DNA of 64,000 bases from Pseudomonas sp. W4I3 (GCF_030816195.1 NZ_JAUSXS010000001.1:3123501-3187500), one strand, 5' to 3'. Positions 27,712 to 38,600 are shown, counted from the stretch's first letter. Translations and numbers: made by a program. Notes: generated from the sequence alone by a model not told the origin.

Positions 27712-29352
27712 TTATTTGGGGTACAGCGGCGGCAAACTGGTGGTGTCGGTGGCCGGGTCTTGTTGGCGTTCGGCCACGGGAATCGCCTTGATCGCCCGCC
27801 ACAGGTCTTCACCCAGCCAATACTGGCCGCTCTCGCTGTATAACGCGCCGTTCAACCCGTCCAACGCATCCGATAATGGCACGAACCGCGCGGCCATGTC
27901 GGCCAGGGTTTCCGGTTGCTGGCGTGCCCAGGCATCCAGGGCCTGGCGGGTGGCCTGGGGGTCGTTGGCCTGGGTGGCGCGCTTGAGGTCGTCGAGCAGG
28001 GTGCGTGGGCTCGGCCCGGTTTGCGCGGCGCGTTGCACGGCGGGTTGGCGGCGGGCGCGCCACCACAGGCCGAAGCCCAGCAAGGTGGTGCAGGCCAGCA
28101 GCAGGGTGCTGAGCTGCCAGAGCCACAGGCGCTCGTCATCCGGCGCGGTGATGACGGTCGGCGTGGCGGGGGTGTCCACCACCAGGCTCGGGTTGACGGC
28201 TACCTGCAGGGTACGCGCCGGCAGGGTGGTGCGTTCAAGGTGGTCTTCGTGGGTGTTCCACCACACCACTTCCACGGCGGGCAGTTCCAGCGCGCCGGCA
28301 CGGGTGGGCACCAGGGCTTCGCGGTCTTCGCGACTGCCGATCAGGCCGCGGTCGCTGGTCTGGTTGCCCAGTACCGGCTGATCCGGATAGCGCCGCAGGC
28401 CGTTGACCTCGGTACTGGGCAGCGCCGGCAGTTGCGCACTGGACAGGCCCTCGACCTTGACCGTGAGGCTGCGCGTCAGCGAGTCACCGACCTGCACATG
28501 CTCAGGCGTGGGGTTCCAGGTTTCATCCAGGCTCAGGCTGCGCGCCGGCAGCCACGGCGTGTCGGCGGGGTAGAACTCGGGCTTGGGCTTGACGGTCAAC
28601 GCCAGGGGCGCCGAGCTTGCGTGGATCAGCTTGCCCGGTTTGGTGCCCTGCAGCGTGTTCTCCTGAGGCGGTCGTGATTCCACCAGAGTGGCGCTGAAGG
28701 TCTGCGCCGCAATCGTCAACGTGCCGCTGTGCTGCGGATAGATTGCATAGCGGGTTTCGATCACGCCATGGCGGATGCTGTTGATGACTTTTTCATAGGT
28801 GCGCGACTCGCCCAGTTGCTCCACACGTGCATCCGGGAGCTGCAGTGGCGTGAGGCTGCTGTCGTCGTACAGCGACACCGAATGGTATACGCGCACGGTC
28901 AACAGGGCCTGGGCCTGCACGTAGACGCTGGTCTGGTCGAGGTTGGCTTCGACAAACACCGGCGCTAGTTCGGCGCTGGTGTTCTGGCTGGCGGTCTCCA
29001 GTATCTGCAAGGTGATCGGCTGGGTCTTGAGTTCGCCCACTTGCAGCGGCGGGATCACCACGGTGCCGTTTTCCCTGGGCAGCAGGGTGATAATCCAGCG
29101 TGTGGTGGCGTGGTTATCGCCGCCCAGGGTGGTGAGCTGGTTGATCTGGCGCGTGCCGCTGACTTCGAACTGCGCGTCCAGCGGCGACAGGTCGGGCTTG
29201 CCGAACTGGGTCACGTCGCTGGATTCCACCGTCAGTTCCACCGTTTCCCCGGAATTGAGGCGGCTGCGGTCGACGCTGGCCACCAGGTTCGCCGCCTGGG
29301 CGTGGCCTGCCGACAAGGCGAGCAAGAGCAGAAGGGTGGTGCGGCGGCTCAT
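27712..29352 (-). CDS. batD: BatD-family protein
   Basis: 546 residues. A signal peptide (MSRRTTLLLLLALSAGHAQA) is followed by the conserved BatD beta-domain with a periodic Ig-like pattern (VDRSRLNSGETVELTVESSD). A single membrane helix near 410-430 (LWLWQLSTLLLACTTLLGFG) and a cytoplasmic tail follow. The start at 29352 overlaps the end of the upstream VWA/TPR gene by 4 bp. Bat proteins form an inner-membrane assembly with a MoxR ATPase and VWA partners, implicated in stress tolerance; the biochemical role is unresolved. Last gene of the moxR operon. Confidence 0.9.
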   Translation of the reverse strand: MSRRTTLLLLLALSAGHAQAANLVASVDRSRLNSGETVELTVESSDVTQFGKPDLSPLDAQFEVSGTRQINQLTTLGGDNHATTRWIITLLPRENGTVVIPPLQVGELKTQPITLQILETASQNTSAELAPVFVEANLDQTSVYVQAQALLTVRVYHSVSLYDDSSLTPLQLPDARVEQLGESRTYEKVINSIRHGVIETRYAIYPQHSGTLTIAAQTFSATLVESRPPQENTLQGTKPGKLIHASSAPLALTVKPKPEFYPADTPWLPARSLSLDETWNPTPEHVQVGDSLTRSLTVKVEGLSSAQLPALPSTEVNGLRRYPDQPVLGNQTSDRGLIGSREDREALVPTRAGALELPAVEVVWWNTHEDHLERTTLPARTLQVAVNPSLVVDTPATPTVITAPDDERLWLWQLSTLLLACTTLLGFGLWWRARRQPAVQRAAQTGPSPRTLLDDLKRATQANDPQATRQALDAWARQQPETLADMAARFVPLSDALDGLNGALYSESGQYWLGEDLWRAIKAIPVAERQQDPATDTTSLPPLYPK

Positions 29353-31088
29353 CGAGTCTTGTCCTGATGTTGTTGCTGTTCGTACCAGAATTTGCGTCGC
29401 AGCAGTTCGCCGGGGTTGTCCGGGATCTGCTGCAGCCATTGCTCCAGCGCCTGCCGGTGCTCGCCTTCGAGGCTGGCATCGGCCGGACGTAGCGGCGGTG
29501 TGGTGGTTTGCTCGTCGCCCAGCTCGCTGCCTGGCACTTCGTTGCTGGCGGTTGGCGGGGGGGCAGCGCTGTCGGTCGTGCCGTTTCCAGCTTCGCCCTG
29601 GCCCTGGGTGGATTGCTCGCCACCCTTGGCATTTTGCCCGTCGGCGCCCGGTTGCGCAGTTTGGCCGGGTTGAGTGGTTTCGTCATCCTGGTTTTTTTCC
29701 GGTTCGTCGGGCTCCGGTTGCGCCTGTTCCTGGAGCAGACTTTCCACCAGCGCCTTGTTTTTCAGGGCTGGCTGCAGGTCGGGTTGGGCTTCGAGGGCCT
29801 GTTCGTAGGCATCGACCGCCGCTTCCAGTGCACCGGACCTGGCCAGGGCATTCCCCCGATTGTAGTGGGCGTAGGCGTCGTCACCTTCGGCAAAGCGCTT
29901 GATGGCCTCGGCATAGTTGCCGGCCTGGTAGAGGGCCACGCCTTGCCACTGCCGGTCCTGGAAGCGTTCGGCGGCCTCGGCGGGGCGCTTTTTCTTGAGC
30001 AGGTACTGGCCTTGCTGGTCGGGGCGCAGCCACAGGTCCTGGAACTCGAAGGCGTAGCTGGGCTGCGGTGCGGCCATCAACAGCAGCGGCAGGCAAAACA
30101 GCCAGCCGCGGCGCCCGGCGCAAGCGGCCAGCAGCAGCAGTGGCAGCAGCAACCAGTAGCCCTGATCGGCCCAGGTGTCCAGGCGCAGCAGTTGGCCGTC
30201 GTCGCGCAGGGCTTGCGGCGGATCGAGTACGCCCAGTTGCCGCAGGTCTTTCTCGTCCAGGCGAGCGGCCCGGTAGCGGCCGCCCATTTCGCTGGCGAAG
30301 GCCTTCAAGGTCGGGCTGTCGAGGCGTGGGATCAGGATCGCGCCCTGTTCGTCCTTGAGAAATTCGCCGCTTTCCTGGGTCACTGGCGTGCCTTCACGGC
30401 TGCCGATGCCGAGGATCGACAAGCTCGGCGCCTGGTTACCTTGCAGCAGCAGGCGAATACCCTGGCGCTCCTGCTTGGACAGCGACGAGCCGATCAGCAG
30501 CAGGCGCCCCTGGCCGAGGCCGCCGTGCTTGAGCAGGGCCAGGGCTTTTTCCACCGCCAGGTCGGCGCGGTGGCCGGGCTCGGGCATGATCGAGGGCCGC
30601 AGCGCTTCCAGCAGGTTACGGCTGGTGGCCAGGTCATCTGACAGCGGCACCAGGGTGTGGGCGCTGCCGGCATACACGACGATGGCCGTTTGCGCATCGG
30701 TGCGCGCTTGCAGCAAGTCATACAGCTTGCGCCGCGCCTGTTCGAGGCGGTTGGGCGGGCTGTCGGTGGCGAGCATCTCCGGCGTGAGTTCCAGCAGCAC
30801 CACCAGCGGGTCGGACGGCTTCTGGCTGAGTTGTTCAACCCGTTGCCAACTGGGCCCCAGCAGTGCGAGCAACGCCAGCAGCCAGGCGATGCCCAGCACC
30901 ACCCAGGGGGATTTGCTTTCGCGACCGCTGCCGCCACTGAGCAACGTGGCATGGAACGCCGGCGGCAGGATGATCTGCCAGCGCCCGGCGCGTTTTTGCC
31001 GGTGCCACAGCTGCCACAACAACCAGCCGAGCAGCGGCAGCAGCAACAGCCACCAGGGGCGCAACCAATGTGGCCACAAGGCGATCAT
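29349..31088 (-). CDS. VWA-TPR membrane protein (BatB/BatC fusion type)
   Basis: 579 residues: two membrane helices near the N-terminus (about 10-27 and 60-80), a VWA domain (about 85-290), further helices at about 325-365, then TPR repeats (about 390-460) and a long disordered Q/E/P-rich tail. This corresponds to BatB plus BatC joined in one chain. The MIDAS position reads ELTPEM rather than DxSxS, so metal binding is probably lost in this VWA domain. The start at 31088 is set by GGAGG; it overlaps the batA stop by 4 bp (ATGA). Confidence 0.88.
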   Translation of the reverse strand: MIALWPHWLRPWWLLLLPLLGWLLWQLWHRQKRAGRWQIILPPAFHATLLSGGSGRESKSPWVVLGIAWLLALLALLGPSWQRVEQLSQKPSDPLVVLLELTPEMLATDSPPNRLEQARRKLYDLLQARTDAQTAIVVYAGSAHTLVPLSDDLATSRNLLEALRPSIMPEPGHRADLAVEKALALLKHGGLGQGRLLLIGSSLSKQERQGIRLLLQGNQAPSLSILGIGSREGTPVTQESGEFLKDEQGAILIPRLDSPTLKAFASEMGGRYRAARLDEKDLRQLGVLDPPQALRDDGQLLRLDTWADQGYWLLLPLLLLAACAGRRGWLFCLPLLLMAAPQPSYAFEFQDLWLRPDQQGQYLLKKKRPAEAAERFQDRQWQGVALYQAGNYAEAIKRFAEGDDAYAHYNRGNALARSGALEAAVDAYEQALEAQPDLQPALKNKALVESLLQEQAQPEPDEPEKNQDDETTQPGQTAQPGADGQNAKGGEQSTQGQGEAGNGTTDSAAPPPTASNEVPGSELGDEQTTTPPLRPADASLEGEHRQALEQWLQQIPDNPGELLRRKFWYEQQQHQDKTR

Positions 31089-32173
31089 CGACGCCTCCGC
31101 AAGCGCAGGCGCTTGAGGCGCTGGCGCCATTCAGGGCTTTGCGGCAGGAACATGCCCTTGCTCGACAGTTTGTTGTATAGCCGCTGCAAGGCGTTGTTCG
31201 GCCAGCGTTCCTGCACCACCAGCAACAGGCTGAGGATCAGCGCCAGGGCCAGAGGGCCGCTGTATAAAGGGTGGGCCGGGCGGGCCTGGGTGGGCTGCTG
31301 TTCGACCGGCTCCAGCGTGTCGAGGGTTGCCTTGATCTGCTCCAGCTCCTTGCCATCGCGGGCGCGGAAATACTGGCCGCCGGTCGCTTCGGCGATCGCC
31401 CTGAGCGCCGGTTCATCGAGGTCCAGGCTCGGGTTCACGCCGAGAATGCCCAAGGAACCGGTTTGTTCGGGGTCGGCGCCGATGCCGATCGGGTAGATTT
31501 TCACGCCTTCCTCGGCGGCCAGGCGTGCGGCGGTGAGCGGGTCGATTTGCCCGGCGTTATTGGCGCCGTCGGTCACCAGGATCAGCACGCGGCTCTGCGC
31601 CGGGCGCTGGCGCAGGCGTTTCAAGGCCAGGCCGATGGCGTCGCCGATTGCGGTGTTTTTGCCGGCAATGCCGATGCGCGCTTCGTCCAGCCAGGTGCGC
31701 ACGGTGCGCCGGTCGAAGGTCAGTGGTGCTTGCAGGTAGGCTTGGCTGCCGAACAGGATTAGGCCCACGCGGTCGCCTTCACGGCTTTGAAGAAAATCCC
31801 CGAGCAGGTGCTTGACCAGGGCCAGGCGACTGACGTCCTCGTCCTGCCAGTGCATGTCGGGAAAATCCATGGAGCCGGACACATCCACCGCCACCAGCAA
31901 GTCGCGGCCACTGGCGGCAATCGGCAACGGCTCACCCAGCCATTCCGGGCGTGCGGCAGCGGTCAACAGCAACAGCCACAGCACCACGAACGGTGCCTGC
32001 TGGCGCCAGCCCGGCAGGTTCACCCGGGCGCGGCGCCGGGCCAGGCTTTCGAGGTCGTTGAGGTAGCTGACCTTCAGGGCGGGTTCGCCACTGTCGGCCA
32101 CTGGCAGGACGAGGCGCATCAGCCACGGCAAAGGCAACAGGGCGAAGATCCACGGCCAGGCGAACTCAAACAT
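31085..32173 (-). CDS. VWA-domain membrane protein (BatA type)
   Basis: 362 residues with N-terminal helices (about 6-24 and 60-76), a VWA domain with an intact MIDAS motif DVSGSM (Asp97, Ser99, Ser101), and TDGANNAG downstream. A C-terminal membrane helix is at about 310-330. It is the classic BatA partner of MoxR ATPases, anchored in the inner membrane with the VWA domain cytoplasmic. It overlaps the end of the DUF4381 gene by 8 bp. Confidence 0.92.
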   Translation of the reverse strand: MFEFAWPWIFALLPLPWLMRLVLPVADSGEPALKVSYLNDLESLARRRARVNLPGWRQQAPFVVLWLLLLTAAARPEWLGEPLPIAASGRDLLVAVDVSGSMDFPDMHWQDEDVSRLALVKHLLGDFLQSREGDRVGLILFGSQAYLQAPLTFDRRTVRTWLDEARIGIAGKNTAIGDAIGLALKRLRQRPAQSRVLILVTDGANNAGQIDPLTAARLAAEEGVKIYPIGIGADPEQTGSLGILGVNPSLDLDEPALRAIAEATGGQYFRARDGKELEQIKATLDTLEPVEQQPTQARPAHPLYSGPLALALILSLLLVVQERWPNNALQRLYNKLSSKGMFLPQSPEWRQRLKRLRLRRRR

Positions 32174-32661
32174 GTTTGCGGATCCAGGTGTCGACGGCTT
32201 GGGTCAGGCCGGCGATGGCCTTGTCGTCGAGCTTGCATTCGGGCTTGTAGGCGCCCTCGACCAGCACCATCCAGCGCGTGAGGCCGGCGGCGGGGCAGCG
32301 GTTGTCAAGAAACGCCAGCCATTTGCGGCCGTTGAGGGTGTGGCTCTGGCTGTAGGGGTAGTCGTTGCGGCACAGGCGCTTGAGCAGGCCATTGAGCTGT
32401 TGCAGCCAGGCGCCGGCGGGCGCGCCGTCATAGGGTTTGGGCATCAGCGCCAGCTCGGCCAGGGGCCGCGATGCGCAGTGGGTCCAGCGGTTGTTCGGCG
32501 CGGGCCACCGGGCGTCGCGTGGGCAGGAAACGGCGCAGCCACCACAGGCCCCAGCCAAGCAGCGGGATCACCAGCAACAGCAGCCACCAGCCCGGCGCTG
32601 GCGGCCAGAAGCCAACGGGCGGTGGGGCGATCAGTGGTTGCAGTTGGTCGAGGCTGCTCAT
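32166..32661 (-). pseudogene. DUF4381-family gene with a one-base frameshift
   Basis: The N-terminal part (MSSLDQLQPLIAPPPVGFWP, then a membrane helix PGWWLLLLVIPLLGWGLWWL and the RRFLP/PLDPLR segment) is in one frame. The C-terminal part (LAELALMPKPYDGAPAGAWL to DTWIRKHV) is in another. The switch falls at the G4 run 32462-32465 on the plus strand; removing one base restores a continuous protein of about 164 residues. The gene sits between DUF58 and batA with 4- and 8-bp overlaps exactly as in intact operons. Either a real recent mutation or a sequencing error; everything else looks under selection. Confidence 0.82.
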
Positions 32662-33599
32662 TGTTTTTTGACCGGGCGTTGCGGGTTGAGGTATTCGCGC
32701 AGTTGCTCGACCATTTCGCTCTGGGTGCTCAGCGGCATCAACAATACGCGCAGTTTTTGCGCGAGCAGTTCCCAGCGGGCGATGCGTGCTTCGGCCTGGG
32801 CCTTGTAGGCCTGGCGCAAATCGTAATTGAGCGTGTCCAGTTCCAGCTGCGCACCGCGTTGCGCGAAACGCAGCAACCCGGCGGCGGGCAGGGCGTGGTC
32901 CAGCGGATCGGAGATGGGCAGCAGCAACAGGTCGCAATGGCGCGACAGCAGGCTCAACTGTTGCTCGGCGCCTTCAGTCAGCGCCCGTTCATCGCAGATC
33001 ACAATCCCAAGGCTGCCGGGGCGCAGCACTTCACGGCCACGGCGCAGGGCCATGCCCAAGGCGTCGGCTTCCGGGAGGCTTTCGGTGTTCAGGCTCTGGT
33101 TGACCCGCACCAGGCGGTTCAGCAGTTGCAGCAGGCTTTGCTTGCTGCGCCGGGGTTTGATTTCGTAGTGCTCGCTGTCGCCGAACACCAGGCCGCCCAC
33201 GCGGTCGTTATGCCCCAGCGCCGCCCAGCCGATCAGGCTGGCGGCTTGAGCGGCCAGCACCGACTTGAACATCTGCCCCGAGCCGAAAAACAGCCGACAG
33301 CTTTGCTCGACCATGATGAAAATGGGCCGCTCGCGCTCTTCGTGGAACAGCTTGGTGTGCGGCTCCTGGGTGCGCGCCGTGACGCGCCAGTCGATGGTGC
33401 GCACGTCGTCCCCGGCCTGATACACGCGCACTTGGTCGAAGTCGACACCGCGCCCGCGCAGCTTGGAATGGTGCAGGCCGATCAACGGGCTGCGCTGACC
33501 GGGCGTGGAAAACAACTGCACTTCGCGCACGCGATGGCGCATCTCGATCAGCTCGCTGAGCGTGACGTGGATACCCGCGCTCGCGTTCATCGGCTTCAA
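32658..33599 (-). CDS. DUF58-domain protein of the MoxR operon
   Basis: 313 residues. The DUF58 signature is visible as RGRGVDFDQVRVYQAGDDVR followed by IDWRVTAR, then a VWA-like C-terminal half (IFIMVEQSCRLFFGSG, where the MIDAS is degenerate). Such proteins are cytoplasmic partners of MoxR ATPases. The start overlaps the moxR stop by 4 bp and its end overlaps the DUF4381 start. Confidence 0.92.
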   Translation of the reverse strand: MKPMNASAGIHVTLSELIEMRHRVREVQLFSTPGQRSPLIGLHHSKLRGRGVDFDQVRVYQAGDDVRTIDWRVTARTQEPHTKLFHEERERPIFIMVEQSCRLFFGSGQMFKSVLAAQAASLIGWAALGHNDRVGGLVFGDSEHYEIKPRRSKQSLLQLLNRLVRVNQSLNTESLPEADALGMALRRGREVLRPGSLGIVICDERALTEGAEQQLSLLSRHCDLLLLPISDPLDHALPAAGLLRFAQRGAQLELDTLNYDLRQAYKAQAEARIARWELLAQKLRVLLMPLSTQSEMVEQLREYLNPQRPVKKQ

Positions 33600-34555
33600 G
33601 CGACGGCAACAACGTCAAGAATGCGCTGCACCACGCGGTCCTGGTCAACGCCTGCGGCTTCGGCTTCGAACGACAGAATGATGCGGTGGCGCAACACGTC
33701 GAACAGCACCGCCTGGATATCCTCGGGGCTGACGAAGTCGCGCCCGGCCAGCCAGGCATGGGCGCGGGCGCAGCGGTCCAGGGCGATGGAGCCGCGCGGG
33801 CTGGCGCCATAGGCAATCCACTCGGCCATTTCCGGGTCGAACTTGGCCGGTGTGCGCGTGGCCATGACCAGTTGCACCAGGTATTCCTCCACCGCATCGG
33901 CCATGTACAAGCCGAGGATTTCCTTGCGTGCGGCAAATATTGCCTGCTGGCTGACGCGGCGCTCGGGCTTGGTTTCGCCATTGAGCGCTTCGCCGCGTGC
34001 CTGTTGCAGGATGCGCCGTTCGACGGCGGCATCCGGGAAGCCGATCTTGACGTGCATCAGAAAACGGTCGAGCTGGGCTTCCGGCAGCGGGTAGGTGCCT
34101 TCCTGTTCGATGGGGTTCTGCGTGGCCATCACCAGAAACAGCGGTGACAGCTCGTAGGTGCTGCGGCCCACGCTGACCTGGCGCTCGGCCATGGCCTCAA
34201 GCAGGGCCGACTGGACCTTGGCCGGTGCGCGGTTGATTTCGTCGGCCAATACCAGGTTGTGGAAGATCGGCCCTTGCTGAAACACGAAACTGCCGGTTTC
34301 CGGACGGTAGATCTCGGTGCCGGTGATGTCGGCGGGCAACAGGTCGGGGGTGAACTGGATACGATGGAACTGCGCTTCGATACCTTCAGCCAGCTCTTTG
34401 ATCGCTTTGGTCTTGGCCAGGCCCGGCGCGCCTTCCACCAGCATATGGCCGTCGGCGAGCAGGGCGATCAGCAGGCGATCGATGAGTTTTTCCTGGCCGA
34501 GAATCTGCGTAGAAAGAAAGGTTCGCAGCGCAAGCAGCGCTTCACGATGTTCCAT
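33596..34555 (-). CDS. MoxR-family AAA+ ATPase
   Basis: 319 residues. Walker A GAPGLAKT (42-49), Walker B LVLADEINRAP (about 105), sensor region ATQNPIEQEGTYPLPEAQLD and the C-terminal lid are all present. It acts as a chaperone-like ATPase working with VWA-domain proteins. It heads the operon with DUF58, DUF4381 and the bat genes, all overlapping by 4-8 bp. An AGGA lies upstream of the start. Confidence 0.94.
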   Translation of the reverse strand: MEHREALLALRTFLSTQILGQEKLIDRLLIALLADGHMLVEGAPGLAKTKAIKELAEGIEAQFHRIQFTPDLLPADITGTEIYRPETGSFVFQQGPIFHNLVLADEINRAPAKVQSALLEAMAERQVSVGRSTYELSPLFLVMATQNPIEQEGTYPLPEAQLDRFLMHVKIGFPDAAVERRILQQARGEALNGETKPERRVSQQAIFAARKEILGLYMADAVEEYLVQLVMATRTPAKFDPEMAEWIAYGASPRGSIALDRCARAHAWLAGRDFVSPEDIQAVLFDVLRHRIILSFEAEAAGVDQDRVVQRILDVVAVA

Positions 34556-34706
34556 CGATGACGGTTCCTGGAGAGATGAGCTCGGGTGTCAGGGAGAAAC
34601 ACCGGCCTGGGGCGCTTACTTTAATGCATCGTGGGGTGTGGCGACTAACGGCGTGACGGGTATTTTTGGCAAAACTTGTAGGAAATTTGTGTGGAGTGCG
34701 GTCAAT

Positions 34707-34794
34707 GTGGGAGGGGGCTTGCCCCCGATGACGGTGGGTCAGTCAATATTTCTGGCGACTGGCACACCGCTATCGGGGGCAAGCCCCCTCCCAC
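34707..34794. repeat. REPIN
   Basis: Inverted REP pair (GTGGGAGGGGGCTTGCCCCC ... GGGGGCAAGCCCCCTCCCAC) in the gap between the divergent-end genes, just downstream of the small acidic protein gene. Confidence 0.88.
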
Positions 34795-34812
34795 ATTGGA
34801 TTTGTGGTGGTC

Positions 34813-35166
34813 TTAAATTCGGGTGTAGGTGCCGGTGCCTTTGAGGATGTTCTGCAAGGTTTGCTCAACCTCGGCCATATCCGACGCGGCGGTGGCATGA
34901 GTGATCTGCAGTTGAACCTTGCCCCCCAGCGCATCGGTATCGCCGGCTGCCAGCTCAATCAACAAGGTGGTATCGCCCAAGCTGACTTTCAGCCCATCCA
35001 GGGTCGAGGGCTCGTAATCCCAGGTCAGTTCCACCTCGTCTTCATCCGGATAGCGGCTGAGCATGAACATCTCGTCGTTCTTGCCGTGGCAGCAGAGCAT
35101 GGCCATGTTGTCTTCTTCGTCGTCACACGGCGTGGCCATCAGGGCATCGGTTTTCAGTTGCAGCAT
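34813..35166 (-). CDS. Small acidic protein of unknown function
   Basis: 117 residues beginning MLQLKTDALMATPCDDEEDN, acidic, with a CCHGKND segment and no membrane helix or signal peptide. I do not recognise a named family. The start at 35166 has AGGA six bases upstream; the frame remains open upstream but without a ribosome-binding site. It stands alone between moxR and gdhB. Confidence 0.65.
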   Translation of the reverse strand: MLQLKTDALMATPCDDEEDNMAMLCCHGKNDEMFMLSRYPDEDEVELTWDYEPSTLDGLKVSLGDTTLLIELAAGDTDALGGKVQLQITHATAASDMAEVEQTLQNILKGTGTYTRI

Positions 35167-35660
35167 GGGGAATCCTGTCTGGGGTAGGGCGTTGCGCAGG
35201 CAATTGTGCCATTGCGGCGAATTTTGTGCTGCATGCTCTGTCAGACCCTCATGCATGACCTGACGCACACTGTCAGTCATTTTTGATACTCACAGGCAGG
35301 CGAACAGGCAGATTTTCCGCTGGAAATCGCCGGTTGCACAAGTCGCAACCCCGCGCCTGCTTATCGATGACCGAATATGTCGCAGCACCGCAAGCAGCGG
35401 GTTTCCTACACTCGTTAAGCTGCGCAACGGATGTGCCCCGCGCCGGGCGCCTGACCTGCCCGTCGTACCGTCACCCGGCAAGGTGTGCATCTTGTGGAAG
35501 TTGTATGTGACCTGACTGTCTTGTCCAGCTTCACCCACCTGTCACTCTGATTGGTTTATGGTGCTGATCATCCATACCAGCTAACAGAGCTGACGGTCTC
35601 CCCGCGAGGGGATAACACGCGACGCTTCCATCAATAACAAGCCCAAGCGGAGTACCACAG
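35167..35660. promoter_or_regulatory. Intergenic region upstream of gdhB
   Basis: 494 bases with no convincing gene. It must hold the promoters of the small acidic gene and gdhB. The only structure I see is a small TCCCC-GCGA-GGGGA hairpin with a GNRA loop (35599-35612) in the gdhB leader, 48 bases before the start codon. Confidence 0.4.
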
Positions 35661-38600
35661 ATGGCGTTCTTCACCGCAGCCAGCAAGGCCGACTTCCAGC
35701 ATCAACTGCAAGCGGCACTGGCGCAGCACATCAGTGAACAGGCACTGCCACAAGTGGCGCTGTTCGCTGAGCAATTCTTCGGCATTATTTCCCTGGACGA
35801 ACTGACCCAGCGTCGCCTTTCCGACCTGGCCGGTTGCACCCTGTCTGCCTGGCGCCTGCTTGAGCGCTTCGATCACACCCAACCGCAAGTGCGGGTCTAC
35901 AACCCCGATTACGAACGTCATGGCTGGCAGTCGACCCACACCGCGGTCGAAGTGCTGCACCATGACCTGCCATTTCTGGTGGACTCGGTACGTACCGAGC
36001 TGAACCGCCGTGGCTACAGCATCCACACCTTGCAAACCACCGTGCTCAGCGTGCGCCGTGGCAGCAAGGGCGAACTGCTGGAAATCCTGCCCAAGGGCAC
36101 CCAGGGTGAAGGCATCCAGCAAGAATCGCTGATGTACCTGGAAATCGACCGCTGTGCCAATGCCGCCGAGCTGAATGTGCTGAGCAAAGAGCTCGAGCAG
36201 GTGCTGGGCGAAGTGCGCGTGGCCGTGGCTGATTTCGAACCGATGAAAGCCAAGGTCCAGGACCTGCTGGCCGGTATCGACGCCAGCGCGTTCACGATCG
36301 ACGGTGAAGAAAAAGCCGAGATCAAGAACTTCCTCGAATGGCTGGTGGGCAACCATTTCACCTTCCTGGGCTACGAAGAGTTTGTGGTACGTGACGAGGC
36401 GGACGGCGGTCATATCGAATATGACGCCAGCTCTTTCCTCGGTCTGACCAAGCTGCTGCGCGCCGGCCTCACCGCCGAAGACCTGCGCATCGAAGACTAC
36501 GCCGTCGCCTACCTGCGCGAACCGACCGTGCTGTCGTTCGCCAAGGCGGCACACCCGAGCCGCGTGCACCGTCCGGCGTATCCGGATTATGTGTCGATCC
36601 GTGAGATCAGCGCCGACGGCAAGGTCCTCAAGGAACACCGTTTCATGGGCCTGTACACCTCCTCGGTGTACGGCGAAAGCGTGCGGGTGATCCCTTATAT
36701 CCGCCGCAAGGTCGCGGAAATCGAGCGTCGCTCGGGCTTCCAGGCCAAGGCGCACCTGGGCAAGGAACTGGCCCAGGTGGTTGAAGTACTGCCCCGTGAC
36801 GACCTGTTCCAGACTCCGGTGGATGAGCTGTTCAGCACGGTGATGTCGATCGTGCAGATCCAGGAACGCAACAAGATCCGCGTATTCCTGCGCAAAGACC
36901 CGTATGGCCGTTTCTGCTACTGCCTGGCCTACGTGCCGCGTGACATCTATTCCACCGAAGTGCGCCAGAAGATCCAGCAAGTGCTGATGGATCGCCTGAA
37001 AGCCTCTGACTGCGAGTTCTGGACGTTCTTCTCTGAATCCGTGCTGGCCCGCGTGCAGCTGATTCTGCGGGTAGACCCGAAGAACCGCCTGGACATCGAC
37101 CCGCTGCAACTGGAAAAAGAAGTGGTGCAGGCCTGCCGCAGTTGGCAGGACGACTACGCCAGCCTGGTGGTGGAAAGCTTCGGCGAAGCGCAAGGCACCA
37201 ACGTGCTGGCCGATTTCCCGAAAGGCTTCCCGGCCGGCTACCGCGAGCGGTTCGCCGCGCATTCGGCCGTGGTCGACATGCAGCACCTCAACAGCCTAAC
37301 CGAAGCCAACCCGCTGGTGATGAGCTTCTATCAGCCGTTGGGTCAGGTCTCCGGCCAGCGTGAGCTGCATTGCAAGCTCTACCACGCCGACACCCCGCTG
37401 GCGCTGTCCGACGTGCTGCCGATCCTGGAAAACCTCGGCCTGCGCGTGCTGGGCGAGTTCCCGTATCGCCTGCGCCACGCCAATGGCCGCGAGTTCTGGA
37501 TCCATGATTTCGCGTTCATCGCCGCCGAAGGCGTGAACCTGGATATCCAGCAGCTCAACGACACCCTGCAGGACGCGTTCGTGCATATCGTCCACGGCGA
37601 TGCCGAAAACGATGCGTTCAACCGCCTGGTACTCACTGCCGGCCTGCCATGGCGCGACGTGGCGCTGCTGCGCGCTTACGCCCGTTACCTCAAGCAGATC
37701 CGCCTGGGCTTCGACCTCGGCTACATCGCCAGCACCCTGAACAACCACACCGACATCGCCCGCGAATTGACGCGGTTGTTCAAGACGCGTTTCTACCTGG
37801 CGCGCAAGCTCACCGCCGACGACCTGGAAGACAAGCAGCAGCGCCTGGAACAAGCGATCCTCAGCGCCCTGGACGACGTTCAGGTGCTCAACGAAGACCG
37901 CATCCTGCGTCGCTACCTGGACCTGATCAAGGCGACCCTGCGCACCAACTTCTACCAGACTGACGCCAACGGCCAGAACAAGTCGTACTTCAGCTTCAAG
38001 TTCGACCCGCGCGCCATTCCCGAACTGCCCAAGCCGGTGCCGAAGTTTGAAATCTTTGTCTACTCGCCACGGGTTGAAGGCGTGCACCTGCGCTTTGGCA
38101 ACGTCGCTCGCGGCGGCCTGCGCTGGTCGGACCGTGAAGAAGACTTCCGTACCGAAGTGCTCGGCCTGGTAAAAGCCCAGCAAGTGAAGAACTCGGTGAT
38201 CGTGCCCGTGGGCGCCAAGGGCGGCTTCCTGCCCCGTCGCCTGCCATTGGGTGGCAGCCGTGACGAGATCGCGGCCGAGGGCATCGCCTGCTACCGCATC
38301 TTCATTTCCGGCCTGTTGGACATTACCGACAACCTGAAAGACGGCGCCCTGGTGCCGCCGGTCAACGTTGTGCGCCATGACGACGATGACCCGTACCTGG
38401 TGGTGGCAGCGGACAAGGGCACTGCGACCTTCTCCGACATCGCCAACGGTATCGCCATCGATTACGGCTTCTGGCTGGGCGACGCATTCGCCTCCGGTGG
38501 TTCCGCCGGTTACGACCACAAGAAAATGGGCATCACCGCCAAGGGCGCGTGGGTGGGTGTGCAGCGTCACTTCCGTGAGCGCGGCATCAACGTGCAGGAA

